A program made the translations under genes and the position numbers. From an uncultured Eggerthellaceae bacterium (GTDB taxonomy: Bacteria > Actinomycetota > Coriobacteriia > Coriobacteriales > Eggerthellaceae), in the NCBI GenBank assembly GCA_910588205.1, contig CAJUQK010000011.1, positions 1-64,000 of the forward strand: DNA of 64,000 nucleotides, read 5' to 3'. Below are positions 1 through 7,889 of the stretch, piece after piece; the first letter of the stretch is position 1; the number at the start of each line of letters is the position of its first letter. The notes beneath the pieces were generated by a model. That model did no database searches and was not told the DNA's origin. It worked only from the letters and a program-made list of their open reading frames with translations.

Positions 1-61
1 GAGTCGAACCTGCGACACCTTGCTCCGGAGGCAAGTGCTCTATCCACTGAGCTACGAGGGC
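1..61 (-). tRNA. tRNA-Arg (anticodon CCG), 3' end outside window
   Basis: Read on the minus strand, the sequence folds as a tRNA: a 7-base 5' acceptor strand (GCCCTCG) ending at 61, the linker TA, a D-stem of GCTC/GAGC, an anticodon stem CTTGC/GCAAG around the 7-base loop CTCCGGA, and the start of the T-arm (GCAGG TTCGA). The middle of the loop gives anticodon CCG, which reads the arginine codon CGG. The T-arm 3' half and the acceptor 3' strand lie before position 1, so the gene is incomplete here. Confidence 0.93.
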
Positions 62-118
62 ACGTTCGCGCTATCATGCGCGAGAAGGGATTATACGCCA
101 TGATGCTCCTACTAGCCA

Positions 119-1456
119 GTGAGCCTGACCCAGGATGCGAAAATGACTGAAACGCTGCATATAGAGAAGATGAGCTACGGGCCGGATGCCATTGCCCATG
201 AGTCAATGGGGCGAACGGTGTTCGTACGAGGGGCTGTTCCGGGAGATGTGGTGGAGGTTGATATCACCGCGGAGCACAAGAGCTACGCTACTGCGCATAC
301 GGTGAAGGTCCTGGAACCCTCCCCGGAGCGGGTGGCTTCAGAGGCCCCCGAGCTGCTAGAGAGCATCGCTCCCTGGTCCATCCTGGCCTATTCCGCACAA
401 TTGGAAGCCAAGCGGGCGAATGTGGTGGAGGCCCTCGTGCGCAACGGGGGCATCCCACGGGAGCGGGCAGAGGAGCTCGTAGAAGATGTGCGGCCTTCGA
501 AGCGCACCTACGGCTATCGCAACAAGCTGGAATTGGCAGCGTGCGCTGATGATGGGTCTCGCTTCGCGTTGGGATTCACTCAGGCGGGGAGCAGCGTTGT
601 GCGAACGGTCAAGGCGTGCCCTCTGGCCAATCGGCTGATCCAGCGCGCCCCCAAGGCCCTGAGCGGTGCCATCCGCTACATGCAAGGTGCCGAGGACTTG
701 GGCATCTATCGCGTGGGTGTGCGTGCCAGCTTGCGGACCAAGAGCGTGGAGGTGGCCCTCTGGACGCCCCCCAGCTCCTTTCCGCGCACCTTCGCTGCCA
801 AGATGCTGGAGGATGCCCTGGGGGTAACGTCGGTAGTGCGGGTCATAGCTGAGCCCGGTAGCGAACGCCGGGTCAAGCGCACAGAGGTGCTTGCCGGGCG
901 GGGTTGGTGGTCTGAGGAGTTGGCGGGGCTCTCCTTCGCTGTTTCGGCCCCCTCTTTCTTCCAAGTGAACACGGCTCAGGCTGAGGTGCTGGTGAAGCTG
1001 GTCTTGGAAATGGCGGCGGCTGAGGAAGGACTTTTCGTGGCTGATGTGTTTGCCGGTGTGGGTACGTTCTCGCTTCCGTTGGCCCAAGCTGGCTGCGATG
1101 TCGTGGCCATAGAGCTGGCGGGGAGTGCGGTATCGGATCTGCGCCGTAACGCCGATGCGAACGGCTTGTTCGTGGATGCTGTCTGTGATGATGCGAAGCG
1201 CGCCTTGGATCAGCTGGAAGGAGCGCAGGTCATCTTGGTGGATCCTCCCCGATCAGGTCTTGACCGGGAAGTGCTCGAAGGTATGGTGGAGGCTGCTCCG
1301 GAGCGGATCGTGTATGTGAGCTGCGACCCGCAGACCTTGAGCCGTGATATCGCCCGGTTCGAGGCGCGCGGCTACCAGCTGGAACGGGCGTGCCCGGTGG
1401 ATATGTTCCCCCAAACCTACCATGTGGAATGCGTCTGTCTGCTCGTCTCTCGATGA
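119..1456 (+). CDS. TrmA/RumA-family RNA (uracil-5-)-methyltransferase
   Basis: S-adenosylmethionine-dependent enzyme that methylates C5 of a uridine in rRNA or tRNA. A TRAM-like RNA-binding domain fills about residues 10-65. The SAM-binding motif DVFAGVGTFSLPLA is near residue 308, followed by ILVDPPRSGLD. The catalytic cysteine is in VSCDPQTLSRD near residue 402. The GTG at 119 gives 445 residues; an in-frame ATG at 143 starting MTETLH is equally possible and would begin nearer the TRAM domain. The cysteine-rich [4Fe-4S] segment common in RlmD proteins is absent: the equivalent stretch reads IAPWSILAYSAQLEAK, keeping the following YxxQLxxK signature. A second family member that keeps the cysteines lies at 20239-21459. 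Which uridine is modified cannot be told from sequence. Confidence 0.9.
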   Translation: MSLTQDAKMTETLHIEKMSYGPDAIAHESMGRTVFVRGAVPGDVVEVDITAEHKSYATAHTVKVLEPSPERVASEAPELLESIAPWSILAYSAQLEAKRANVVEALVRNGGIPRERAEELVEDVRPSKRTYGYRNKLELAACADDGSRFALGFTQAGSSVVRTVKACPLANRLIQRAPKALSGAIRYMQGAEDLGIYRVGVRASLRTKSVEVALWTPPSSFPRTFAAKMLEDALGVTSVVRVIAEPGSERRVKRTEVLAGRGWWSEELAGLSFAVSAPSFFQVNTAQAEVLVKLVLEMAAAEEGLFVADVFAGVGTFSLPLAQAGCDVVAIELAGSAVSDLRRNADANGLFVDAVCDDAKRALDQLEGAQVILVDPPRSGLDREVLEGMVEAAPERIVYVSCDPQTLSRDIARFEARGYQLERACPVDMFPQTYHVECVCLLVSR

Positions 1457-1459
1457 ATC

Positions 1460-1468
1460 TGATAGAAT
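1460..1468 (+). promoter_or_regulatory. extended -10 element upstream of cyclophilin gene
   Basis: TGATAGAAT matches the extended -10 pattern TGnTAnnnT about 55 bases before the ATG at 1523. No convincing -35 is present at 17 bases upstream. The same TGn+TATAAT-like layout recurs before several genes in this window. Confidence 0.45.
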
Positions 1469-1522
1469 CTCAGGATAAGAATGCGCAAAAATGGCCTTAC
1501 TGATGAGCGAAAGGACCGCTTC

Positions 1523-2041
1523 ATGGCTGAGTACACTCCGGAATACAAGCCCAACGGCAACGAGGTAGCGAACATCGTCACCTCCAAGGGAACCATCCGC
1601 GTTCAATTGGCAGGGGCAGATGCTCCCATCCATGTGGGCAATTTCGTGGAATTGGCTGACAAGGGCTTCTATGACGGCCTCAAGTTCCATCGCTACGTGC
1701 CCGGCTTCGTCATCCAGGGCGGTTGCCCGAACACCCGCGATGCCTCTCCAGCTGATGTGGCTGCTGGCCGCGGCCGGTTTGGCACGGGTAATCCTGGCTA
1801 CTCCATCCATGAGGAGTACACCACCAACCCGAACAACAAGCACCTGAACGGCACGCTGGCCATGGCTCGCAGCCAGAATCCGAATTCCGCAGGTAGCCAG
1901 TTCTACTTCTGCTTGGGCGATCAGCCGTTCTTGGATGATGGCTACACTGTCTTCGGCCAGACCATCGAGGGTCAAGACGTGATCGACTCTCTGCGGGCCG
2001 GGGACGTCATCGAATCCATCACGATACAGAACGAGAACTAG
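1523..2041 (+). CDS. peptidyl-prolyl cis-trans isomerase, cyclophilin type
   Basis: Single-domain cyclophilin of 172 residues with no signal peptide, so probably cytoplasmic; it accelerates cis-trans isomerisation of proline peptide bonds. The family core is visible: FHRYVPGFVIQGGCP, a GTLAMARSQNPNSAGSQFY stretch and FLDDGYTVFGQ. I chose the ATG at 1523 (MAEYTPEY) because AAAGGA lies 7 bases upstream and the protein then starts like other short bacterial cyclophilins. An upstream ATG at 1481 would add 14 residues and also has a possible Shine-Dalgarno site. It sits between an RNA methyltransferase and a TPR protein with no obvious functional link. Confidence 0.93.
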   Translation: MAEYTPEYKPNGNEVANIVTSKGTIRVQLAGADAPIHVGNFVELADKGFYDGLKFHRYVPGFVIQGGCPNTRDASPADVAAGRGRFGTGNPGYSIHEEYTTNPNNKHLNGTLAMARSQNPNSAGSQFYFCLGDQPFLDDGYTVFGQTIEGQDVIDSLRAGDVIESITIQNEN

Positions 2042-2092
2042 CCCTTCGGGCACAGCGGCGAATCCAGAAGCAATCCGACCGGGGACGCGAAC

Positions 2093-3430
2093 GTGAATAA
2101 CAGCCTGTTCGATCAAGCCACCATCCGATACACCAATAAGGATTATCGCGGGGCACTGCGCGGATACAGCGCTTGCCTGCAAGATACGTCGGTGCCCTTC
2201 TCCCTCGGCGAGGTGGGGCTGATCTACCACCGCATCGGCAATTGCCTGGTGAAGCTCAAGAATCCCCAAGAGGCCATCCAGGCCTATGCTCAGGCGGCAT
2301 CGGATACCGCCTATGATGTGCGCGGCGCGCTCCAGAACAACATAGGCATGGCCTACGCTTCCTTGAGGGATTACAACAACGCGAAGATCCATTTCCAGCA
2401 GGCCGTGGAAGATCCTGGCTACGACACGCCCTATAAGGCTTACATGGGCCTTGGTAATGCTGAGCTCAAGCTGGGCAATAGCGCAGAGGCGGGCGTGGCC
2501 TTTCGGGAAGCGGCTTTGGATGAGGGTAATCCTGATCCGGCGAAGGCGCTCTTGAACCTGGGCATCTGCTTCATGGCTCTCGATCGTCCCCAAGACGCTA
2601 TCGCTAGCTATGAGAGCGCACTCCAGTTCGACATGTCCCCTGATACCTCCAACCGGCTCCATGCTTCTATGGGCCAGGCCTATGCGGCTGACGGTCAGAT
2701 GGGCGAAGCGGTAGAGGCCTTCGAAGACGCTATCGCCGATGGCACCTACCTCCTGTCTGATTCTGCCAGCGTTGATTACCAGCGGGCGCTAGGTGCGGTG
2801 GCTCACATGGCTCCCCGTTCGGGGGACGCCGATATGTCCGGCTTCGATGTGGCCGTGGAAGGGGATTACTACGGCGAAGGGGACGATCCATTCTTCTACG
2901 ACGAAGGCTATGAGGAGCAGGATCCTTCTGAATACCCTGGCTTCGTAGGCGCCTACAGCGGCAATGACGATCGCTTCTTCGAAACGTCTGACGAAGAGCT
3001 GGAAGCTCTTTCCAAGAATCTGGCCCGCAAAGACCGCAAGCGTCGCAATATCGGGCTCAAGATACTCGTGGTCATCGTCGTGCTCATCGTGCTGGCCCTA
3101 GGCGCAGCTATCTTCGGCTATACCCAAGGCTACGGCTGGCCTACCCAGGAAGCGGTGGCGAAGGAGCTGTTCGCCGATCCTGAAGCCGCTTCGGGCAATG
3201 TCTTCATAGAGACACTCTCTGAGGAGAGCATCAAATCCATGATTGCTCCGGTGGTGAACGATGCGAACGTGACCATAGACGGCATCAATAAGTCCATGAC
3301 CGATTCCGTGGTCTACGCCACCGCCAAGACCCCCGAAGGCGGGGATGTCATGTATAGAATCAATATGGTCCGGGACGTGATTGGGTGGAAGATCTCCTCA
3401 GTGGAGCTCTACTTCCCCAGTCAGTCCTGA
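2093..3430 (+). CDS. TPR-repeat protein with C-terminal membrane anchor
   Basis: The first about 230 residues are tandem tetratricopeptide repeats, seen in the repeated pattern of paired helices with A/G-Y-F spacing (for example EAIQAYAQAASD, NAKIHFQQAVED, DAIASYESALQF). An acidic, low-complexity linker follows (about 235-300), then a basic stretch (RKDRKRR) and one strongly hydrophobic helix near 318-343, leaving about 100 C-terminal residues outside the membrane. TPR domains are protein-interaction scaffolds, so a cytoplasmic scaffold tied to the membrane is a reasonable inference. The GTG start at 2093 leads directly into the first repeat. The partner is unknown. Confidence 0.8.
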   Translation: MNNSLFDQATIRYTNKDYRGALRGYSACLQDTSVPFSLGEVGLIYHRIGNCLVKLKNPQEAIQAYAQAASDTAYDVRGALQNNIGMAYASLRDYNNAKIHFQQAVEDPGYDTPYKAYMGLGNAELKLGNSAEAGVAFREAALDEGNPDPAKALLNLGICFMALDRPQDAIASYESALQFDMSPDTSNRLHASMGQAYAADGQMGEAVEAFEDAIADGTYLLSDSASVDYQRALGAVAHMAPRSGDADMSGFDVAVEGDYYGEGDDPFFYDEGYEEQDPSEYPGFVGAYSGNDDRFFETSDEELEALSKNLARKDRKRRNIGLKILVVIVVLIVLALGAAIFGYTQGYGWPTQEAVAKELFADPEAASGNVFIETLSEESIKSMIAPVVNDANVTIDGINKSMTDSVVYATAKTPEGGDVMYRINMVRDVIGWKISSVELYFPSQS

Positions 3431-3477
3431 CCGTTGATAAGATGATCTCAGAGCATACGAAGAGCAAGGAGCATTCC

Positions 3478-3882
3478 ATGGCAGTGCAGAAGACCTATAC
3501 CATGATCAAGCCCGACGGCGTGCGCAACGGTCATATCGGTGAGATAGTCAACCGCTTTGAGCGGGCAGGCCTCACCGTGGAGCGCATGGAGCTGGGCATG
3601 GTGACCCCTGAGCAGGCCGCTGCTAACTACAAAGAGCATGAGGGTAAACCGTTCTATGAGGGCCTCATCACCTACATCACCTCTGGACCCGTGGTGAAGA
3701 TGGTCGTTTCCGGCGAGGGCGCTGTGGCGAAGTGCCGCTCTCTCATGGGCGCTACCAACCCTGCCGAGGCTGCCCCGGGCACCATTCGCGGTGACTTCGG
3801 TCTCATCATGGACGAGAACGTGATCCATGGTTCTGATTCTCCGGAATCCGCTGAGCGCGAGATAGCTATCTTCTTCAACTAG
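3478..3882 (+). CDS. ndk: nucleoside diphosphate kinase
   Basis: Transfers the gamma-phosphate of ATP to other nucleoside diphosphates through a phosphohistidine. The 134-residue length is typical. Conserved sequence includes TMIKPDGVRNGHIGEI near the N-terminus and the active-site histidine in NVIHGSDSPESAEREI near the C-terminus. The ATG at 3478 is preceded by AGCAAGGAG at correct spacing; a longer in-frame extension back to 3385 overlaps the upstream gene and has no family support. A short inverted repeat CTCAAG/CTTGAG lies just after the stop (3888-3903), before the hydrogenase genes. Confidence 0.97.
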   Translation: MAVQKTYTMIKPDGVRNGHIGEIVNRFERAGLTVERMELGMVTPEQAAANYKEHEGKPFYEGLITYITSGPVVKMVVSGEGAVAKCRSLMGATNPAEAAPGTIRGDFGLIMDENVIHGSDSPESAEREIAIFFN

Positions 3883-3915
3883 GCAAGCTCAAGCCTTCTT
3901 GAGGGAGGAGGTTGC

Positions 3916-4950
3916 ATGCTCTATCGCGTGATGGATGGCTCAGAGCTGCCGAAGCTCATCGACGCATTCCGGGAGAGCTATGAGGTCATCGCACCTGTCC
4001 AAAGCGGACGATCGGTGGCCTTCGAGCCTATCTCCTCTTTCGATGAGATCGTGTTGGATTATCCCACCACCCTCACCTCCCTCAAGAAGTACATCCTGCC
4101 CCCCAAAGAGACGCTGTTCGAGTTCAGCGTTGAGGGGGCAGATATCACTGATTACACCCTTGAGATACGACCGCGGGTGCTCTTCGGTGCCCATGCCTGC
4201 GACATCAACGCCCTGAATAACCTCGATTTGGTGTTCGAGGACGCCCGTTACCCAGATCCTTACTATGAGGCTCACCGGGCTGCTACCATGATCGTTGGTA
4301 TCAATTGCATGCCCACGGCCAGCTGTTTTTGCCATCTCTTGGATGCGGATGAGGTGCGGAGCGGCTATGACCTGTTCTTGCAGGACCTAGGTGGGCGCTA
4401 TCTGATATCCATCGGCAGCGTGGAGGCGGCGAATATCCTTGAGGCAGCTTGCGATATCCGCGAAGCCACCGATGAGGACCGGCGGGAATTTCGCCGATTG
4501 ACCCGTCAGCGCCAGGAGGCGTTCTCTGAGGATATCCCTGACATCCAGGAGATCCCCATGCTGATGGATGCATTCCATTCGGATGATTTCTGGGAGGATC
4601 TGGGGAGCCGCTGTTTGTCCTGCACGGCTTGCTCAGCGGTATGCCCCACCTGCTACTGCTTCGACATCACCGACACGCTGGCGCCGGATGGTAAGACTGG
4701 CAAGCGCGAACGGGTGCTGGATGCCTGCACCTCCCCTCAGTTCGCCCAGGTGGCCGGGGGGCATAACTTCCGTGCTTCCGGGCGGGATCGGGTGCGTCAT
4801 CGGATGTATCACAAGCTCAATGGCTTCAACTCCAAGCATGGCCGCTACCTCTGCGTGGGCTGCGGCCGTTGTGTGCGCGCCTGCAAGGCGGACATATCTC
4901 CCATAGAGGTACTCCGCTTCTTCGAGCGAAAGGGGGCCGAAGATGCCTGA
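3916..4950 (+). CDS. hydB: hydrogenase iron-sulfur subunit, HydB/AsrA-like (beta)
   Basis: Electron-transfer subunit that passes electrons between the [NiFe] module and the flavin subunit. It carries two ferredoxin-like cysteine clusters: CLSCTACSAVCPTCYC near residue 234 and CVGCGRCVRACKADISP near residue 313, each able to bind [4Fe-4S]. The N-terminal half resembles the beta subunit of archaeal sulfhydrogenases and subunit A of anaerobic sulfite reductase. No signal peptide is present, so the complex should be cytoplasmic. A strong Shine-Dalgarno (GGGAGGAGG) precedes the ATG. It is the first of four overlapping genes in the order beta-gamma-delta-alpha, the order known for Pyrococcus hydBGDA. 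The symbol follows that system and is by analogy. Confidence 0.88.
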   Translation: MLYRVMDGSELPKLIDAFRESYEVIAPVQSGRSVAFEPISSFDEIVLDYPTTLTSLKKYILPPKETLFEFSVEGADITDYTLEIRPRVLFGAHACDINALNNLDLVFEDARYPDPYYEAHRAATMIVGINCMPTASCFCHLLDADEVRSGYDLFLQDLGGRYLISIGSVEAANILEAACDIREATDEDRREFRRLTRQRQEAFSEDIPDIQEIPMLMDAFHSDDFWEDLGSRCLSCTACSAVCPTCYCFDITDTLAPDGKTGKRERVLDACTSPQFAQVAGGHNFRASGRDRVRHRMYHKLNGFNSKHGRYLCVGCGRCVRACKADISPIEVLRFFERKGAEDA

Positions 4951-5845
4951 TGTGCAGTCAGTCCATGTGGCACCCCTGCGGGATGATACGGTGGTGACTG
5001 CGGGGAATCAGCTCATGATGGCGAACCCGTATCGGCCTTGGCCTGCGCGGATCACCTCTATCACACCGCTCACGGAAACGGAGAAGCTCTTCGAATTCCG
5101 CCTCATAGACGAGCGCATCCGGAGCGCGTTCCATCATGAGCCTGGACAATTCGTAGAGGTATCCATCTTCGGAGTGGGGGAGGCTCCCATCTCCATTTCC
5201 AGCTCTCCTTCCAAGAGCGGCTTCATAGAGCTGTGCGTGCGTCGGGCGGGAGAGTTCACCCAACGTCTCCATCAGATGCAATGCGGAGATATCGTGGGCA
5301 TCCGCGGACCCTATGGGCGTCCCTTCCCCTATGAGGACATGAAGGGCCACGACATCCTCTTGGTGGCAGGAGGCTTAGGGATAGCGCCCCTCCGCTCGCT
5401 CATCAACAACATCCATGACGAGCGCTCCGAATTCGGTAACGTGACCATCATCTACGGGTCCCGGAACCCCTCTGAGGTCATGTTCCGAGACCAGTTCGAG
5501 ATGTGGCGTCATCGCAAGGATTTCAATCTCATCCTCACCGTGGATGTGCCGGATGACACCTGGGATGGCGAAGTGGGCCTGGTGACCGCGCCCTTCGCGC
5601 ATCTGGACGTGGATGCGTCCAATACCTACGGCGCTGTGTGTGGTCCTCCGGTGATGTACCGGTTCGTCGTGGAGGAGATGCGCAAGAAGGGTATAAGCTA
5701 TGACCATATCTACATGAGCTTCGAGCGCCATATGAAGTGTGGTATGGGCAAGTGCGGCCATTGCCAGATAGGTCATCAGTATTGTTGCATCGACGGACCG
5801 GTGTTCAATTATTGGGAAGCGAAGAACATTCAGGGGAGCATGTGA
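4943..5845 (+). CDS. hydG: hydrogenase flavin/NAD(P)-binding subunit, HydG/AsrB-like (gamma)
   Basis: Ferredoxin-NADP-reductase-type subunit that exchanges electrons with NAD(P)H. An FAD-binding barrel is at about residues 30-130 (HHEPGQFVEVSIFG, then GIRGPYGRPFP), followed by the nucleotide-binding fold (ILLVAGGLGIAPLRSLI). The C-terminus has the [2Fe-2S] loop CGMGKCGHCQIGHQYCC (about 267-284). The start codon overlaps the end of hydB by 8 bases and the stop overlaps the hydD start by one base, so translation is probably coupled. Together with the other three genes this indicates a soluble, NAD(P)-linked group 3b-type hydrogenase. NADP versus NAD preference cannot be read from the sequence. 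Confidence 0.88.
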   Translation: MPDVQSVHVAPLRDDTVVTAGNQLMMANPYRPWPARITSITPLTETEKLFEFRLIDERIRSAFHHEPGQFVEVSIFGVGEAPISISSSPSKSGFIELCVRRAGEFTQRLHQMQCGDIVGIRGPYGRPFPYEDMKGHDILLVAGGLGIAPLRSLINNIHDERSEFGNVTIIYGSRNPSEVMFRDQFEMWRHRKDFNLILTVDVPDDTWDGEVGLVTAPFAHLDVDASNTYGAVCGPPVMYRFVVEEMRKKGISYDHIYMSFERHMKCGMGKCGHCQIGHQYCCIDGPVFNYWEAKNIQGSM

Positions 5846-6603
5846 TGACGGAGGAGAAGCGCACGCCTCGGGTGGTGTTCGCTGGCTTAGCCAGTTGCTT
5901 CGGCTGTCAGATCAACATCACGAACATCGAGCAGCACCTGATGGAGGTCTTGGGTCAGATAGACCTCCTGTATTGGCAGCTCACCTCCTCCGAGCCCATG
6001 CCTGAGCACTATGATGTGGCGGTCATCGAAGGAGCTGTCGCCACCGAAGAGGCAGAGGCTACGGTGCGCAAGCTGCGCGAAGGAGCGAAATCGGTCATCA
6101 CCATTGGTGCCTGCGCGGCTACAGCAGGCATACCGGGGATGTCCGCTGATGACCACGCTGCTGATCTGGCTACGGTCTACGGTGATACTGTCCCTGCCAT
6201 GGTGGCTCAGGGAGCCACCAGCCCTCGAGCAGTGAAGGACATCATCCCTGTTGATCTTGAAGTATCCTGCTGTCCCATAGACCCCTATGATTTCGTTGAG
6301 GTCTTGCAGCATGCGCTCTATGGCTCCAATGCCTATCGGCATAGCTTCACGCTCTGCGGCGAATGCAAGAACAACGAGCGTGGCTGCTTCTACGGACGCG
6401 AGACGCTCTGCCTGGGACTCGTGACTCGTTCGGGTTGCGGGGCGCGTTGCCCGAACCTGGGCCGTCCCTGCAATGGATGCGCGGGGCTCTCTCCTGACGC
6501 CAACGTAGATCAGGCACGGCGCGTGGCGGAACGGGCGGGCATCGGCGTTGATACCTTCGATTCTGCCGTGCGCATCTTCAATCAACCGGAGGTGAGAGCA
6601 TGA
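5845..6603 (+). CDS. hydD: [NiFe] hydrogenase small subunit (delta)
   Basis: Small subunit of 252 residues that wires the active site with Fe-S clusters. The proximal-cluster motif CFGCQINI lies at residues 18-25, with further cysteines in VITIGACAATAGIP, EVSCCPIDP and the C-terminal CGECKNNERGCFYG and CGARCPNLGRPCNGC stretches. No twin-arginine signal peptide is present, unlike periplasmic uptake hydrogenases. I took the ATG at 5845, which overlaps the hydG stop (TGATG) and has AGGGGAG upstream; a 36-residue upstream extension is only overlap with hydG. Confidence 0.9.
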   Translation: MTEEKRTPRVVFAGLASCFGCQINITNIEQHLMEVLGQIDLLYWQLTSSEPMPEHYDVAVIEGAVATEEAEATVRKLREGAKSVITIGACAATAGIPGMSADDHAADLATVYGDTVPAMVAQGATSPRAVKDIIPVDLEVSCCPIDPYDFVEVLQHALYGSNAYRHSFTLCGECKNNERGCFYGRETLCLGLVTRSGCGARCPNLGRPCNGCAGLSPDANVDQARRVAERAGIGVDTFDSAVRIFNQPEVRA

Positions 6604-7889
6604 CCCATACAAGCATCTCCGTGGAGCACCTGGCCCGGATCGAGGGTCACGGGGATATCCATCTTGAGATGACCGACGGCCAGGTGACCCGGTGCGAATT
6701 CTCTGTAACGGAGCCCGCGCGCCTGTTCGAAGCCATGGTCCGAGGTCACCGGTTCCAAGATGGCCCCTACATCTCCTCCCGGGTCTGCGGTATCTGCTCA
6801 GCCAGCCATACGCTCACGGACATCTTGGCTCTGGAGGATATCTTCGGCGTGTCTGTGACCGAGCGTACCTGTGCGGTGCGAGAGCTCTTGATCTATGGGT
6901 CGTTCCTCCAAAACCACGCAACTCATCTCTTCGTATTCGCTGCCCCAGATTTCTTGGGACATAAGAGCGTCTTTCCGCTTGAGCGGGCAGATCCTGATAC
7001 ATTCCAAGGTGCCCTTGCCCTCAAGGCTGCGGGCAATGAGCTATGCACGAAAGTGGGGGGCCGGTCCATTCATCCCATCACAGCCGTGGTAGGGGGGTTC
7101 ACCTCAGAGGTCTCAGCCGATGAGTATCTGCGCTTGGCGGACCAGCTGGAGGGCCTGGTAGAGTTCGCTCTTCAAAGCGTAGACCTCTTCAATGGCTTTG
7201 AGTCTACCCCGCTGGAAACCGTGGGTGATATGTTAGCCATGGTGGAGGAAGGCGCCTATCCGGTCATCGGCTCTGACCAGGCGCTCTTCGTGCGCAGCGA
7301 GGATAGATTCCAGGCTTCTGAGTACCGTAATCATGTTGAAGAGTACACTATCGGCCATTCGGCGGCCTTCCTGGCGAAGGAGCGTGCCACCGGACAGCCG
7401 TACATGACCTGCGCCTTGGCTCGGGTGAATGCCTCTTGGAATGAGCTCACAGAGCCAGCTCGCTTTGCTGCGGCAAAGGCAGGGTTGCGACCGCCGGAGT
7501 TCAATCCCTTCGCGAACAATGTGGCTCAAGCTGTCGAGGTAGTAGATGCCTTGGTGCGCTGCGCAGCCATCTGCCGCAAGCTGGCTTCAGGAGGCTACGA
7601 GGGCACTACCGAGCCGGTTGCCTTCACGGTGCGAGCCGGACGGGGCATGGGTTTCACGGAGGCTCCCCGTGGCTCTCTGTTCCATGAGCTTGAGGTGGAC
7701 GAAGCAGGCACTATCATGAAGGCGAACATCATCACGCCCACTTCTCAGAATATCGCGAACCTCGAAGCGGATATGCGCGTTCTGGCCCAGAGCTTGGCAG
7801 ATGCGGGAGCTCCTTTGGATGACATCCGGTTAGAGGTAGAGAAGCTCGTCCGTGCCTACGATCCCTGTCTCTCTTGCAGCGTGCACTAG
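6600..7889 (+). CDS. hydA: [NiFe] hydrogenase large subunit (alpha), ends at DPCxxCxxH
   Basis: Catalytic subunit that binds the Ni-Fe site of reversible H2 oxidation. The N-terminal ligand motif is RVCGICSASH near residue 61, and the C-terminal motif DPCLSCSVH gives C423, C426 and H429. H429 is the last residue: TAG follows at once. Most large subunits carry a C-terminal tail after this histidine that a dedicated protease removes once nickel is inserted; here there is no tail, so no such cleavage would be needed. The stop codon touches a GTAGGGG palindromic repeat at 7889, which may have truncated the gene (see findings). No maturation genes (hyp) or endopeptidase lie in the window. Confidence 0.92.
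   Translation: MTHTSISVEHLARIEGHGDIHLEMTDGQVTRCEFSVTEPARLFEAMVRGHRFQDGPYISSRVCGICSASHTLTDILALEDIFGVSVTERTCAVRELLIYGSFLQNHATHLFVFAAPDFLGHKSVFPLERADPDTFQGALALKAAGNELCTKVGGRSIHPITAVVGGFTSEVSADEYLRLADQLEGLVEFALQSVDLFNGFESTPLETVGDMLAMVEEGAYPVIGSDQALFVRSEDRFQASEYRNHVEEYTIGHSAAFLAKERATGQPYMTCALARVNASWNELTEPARFAAAKAGLRPPEFNPFANNVAQAVEVVDALVRCAAICRKLASGGYEGTTEPVAFTVRAGRGMGFTEAPRGSLFHELEVDEAGTIMKANIITPTSQNIANLEADMRVLAQSLADAGAPLDDIRLEVEKLVRAYDPCLSCSVH

Noticed and set aside
1253..2662. 469-codon minus-strand frame across the methyltransferase, cyclophilin and TPR genes
   Set aside because: It spans three well-supported plus-strand genes and shows no protein family features.
4301..4573. Minus-strand frames within hydB
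   Set aside because: The plus-strand frame has intact ferredoxin cysteine clusters; the minus-strand frames show no features and no ribosome sites.
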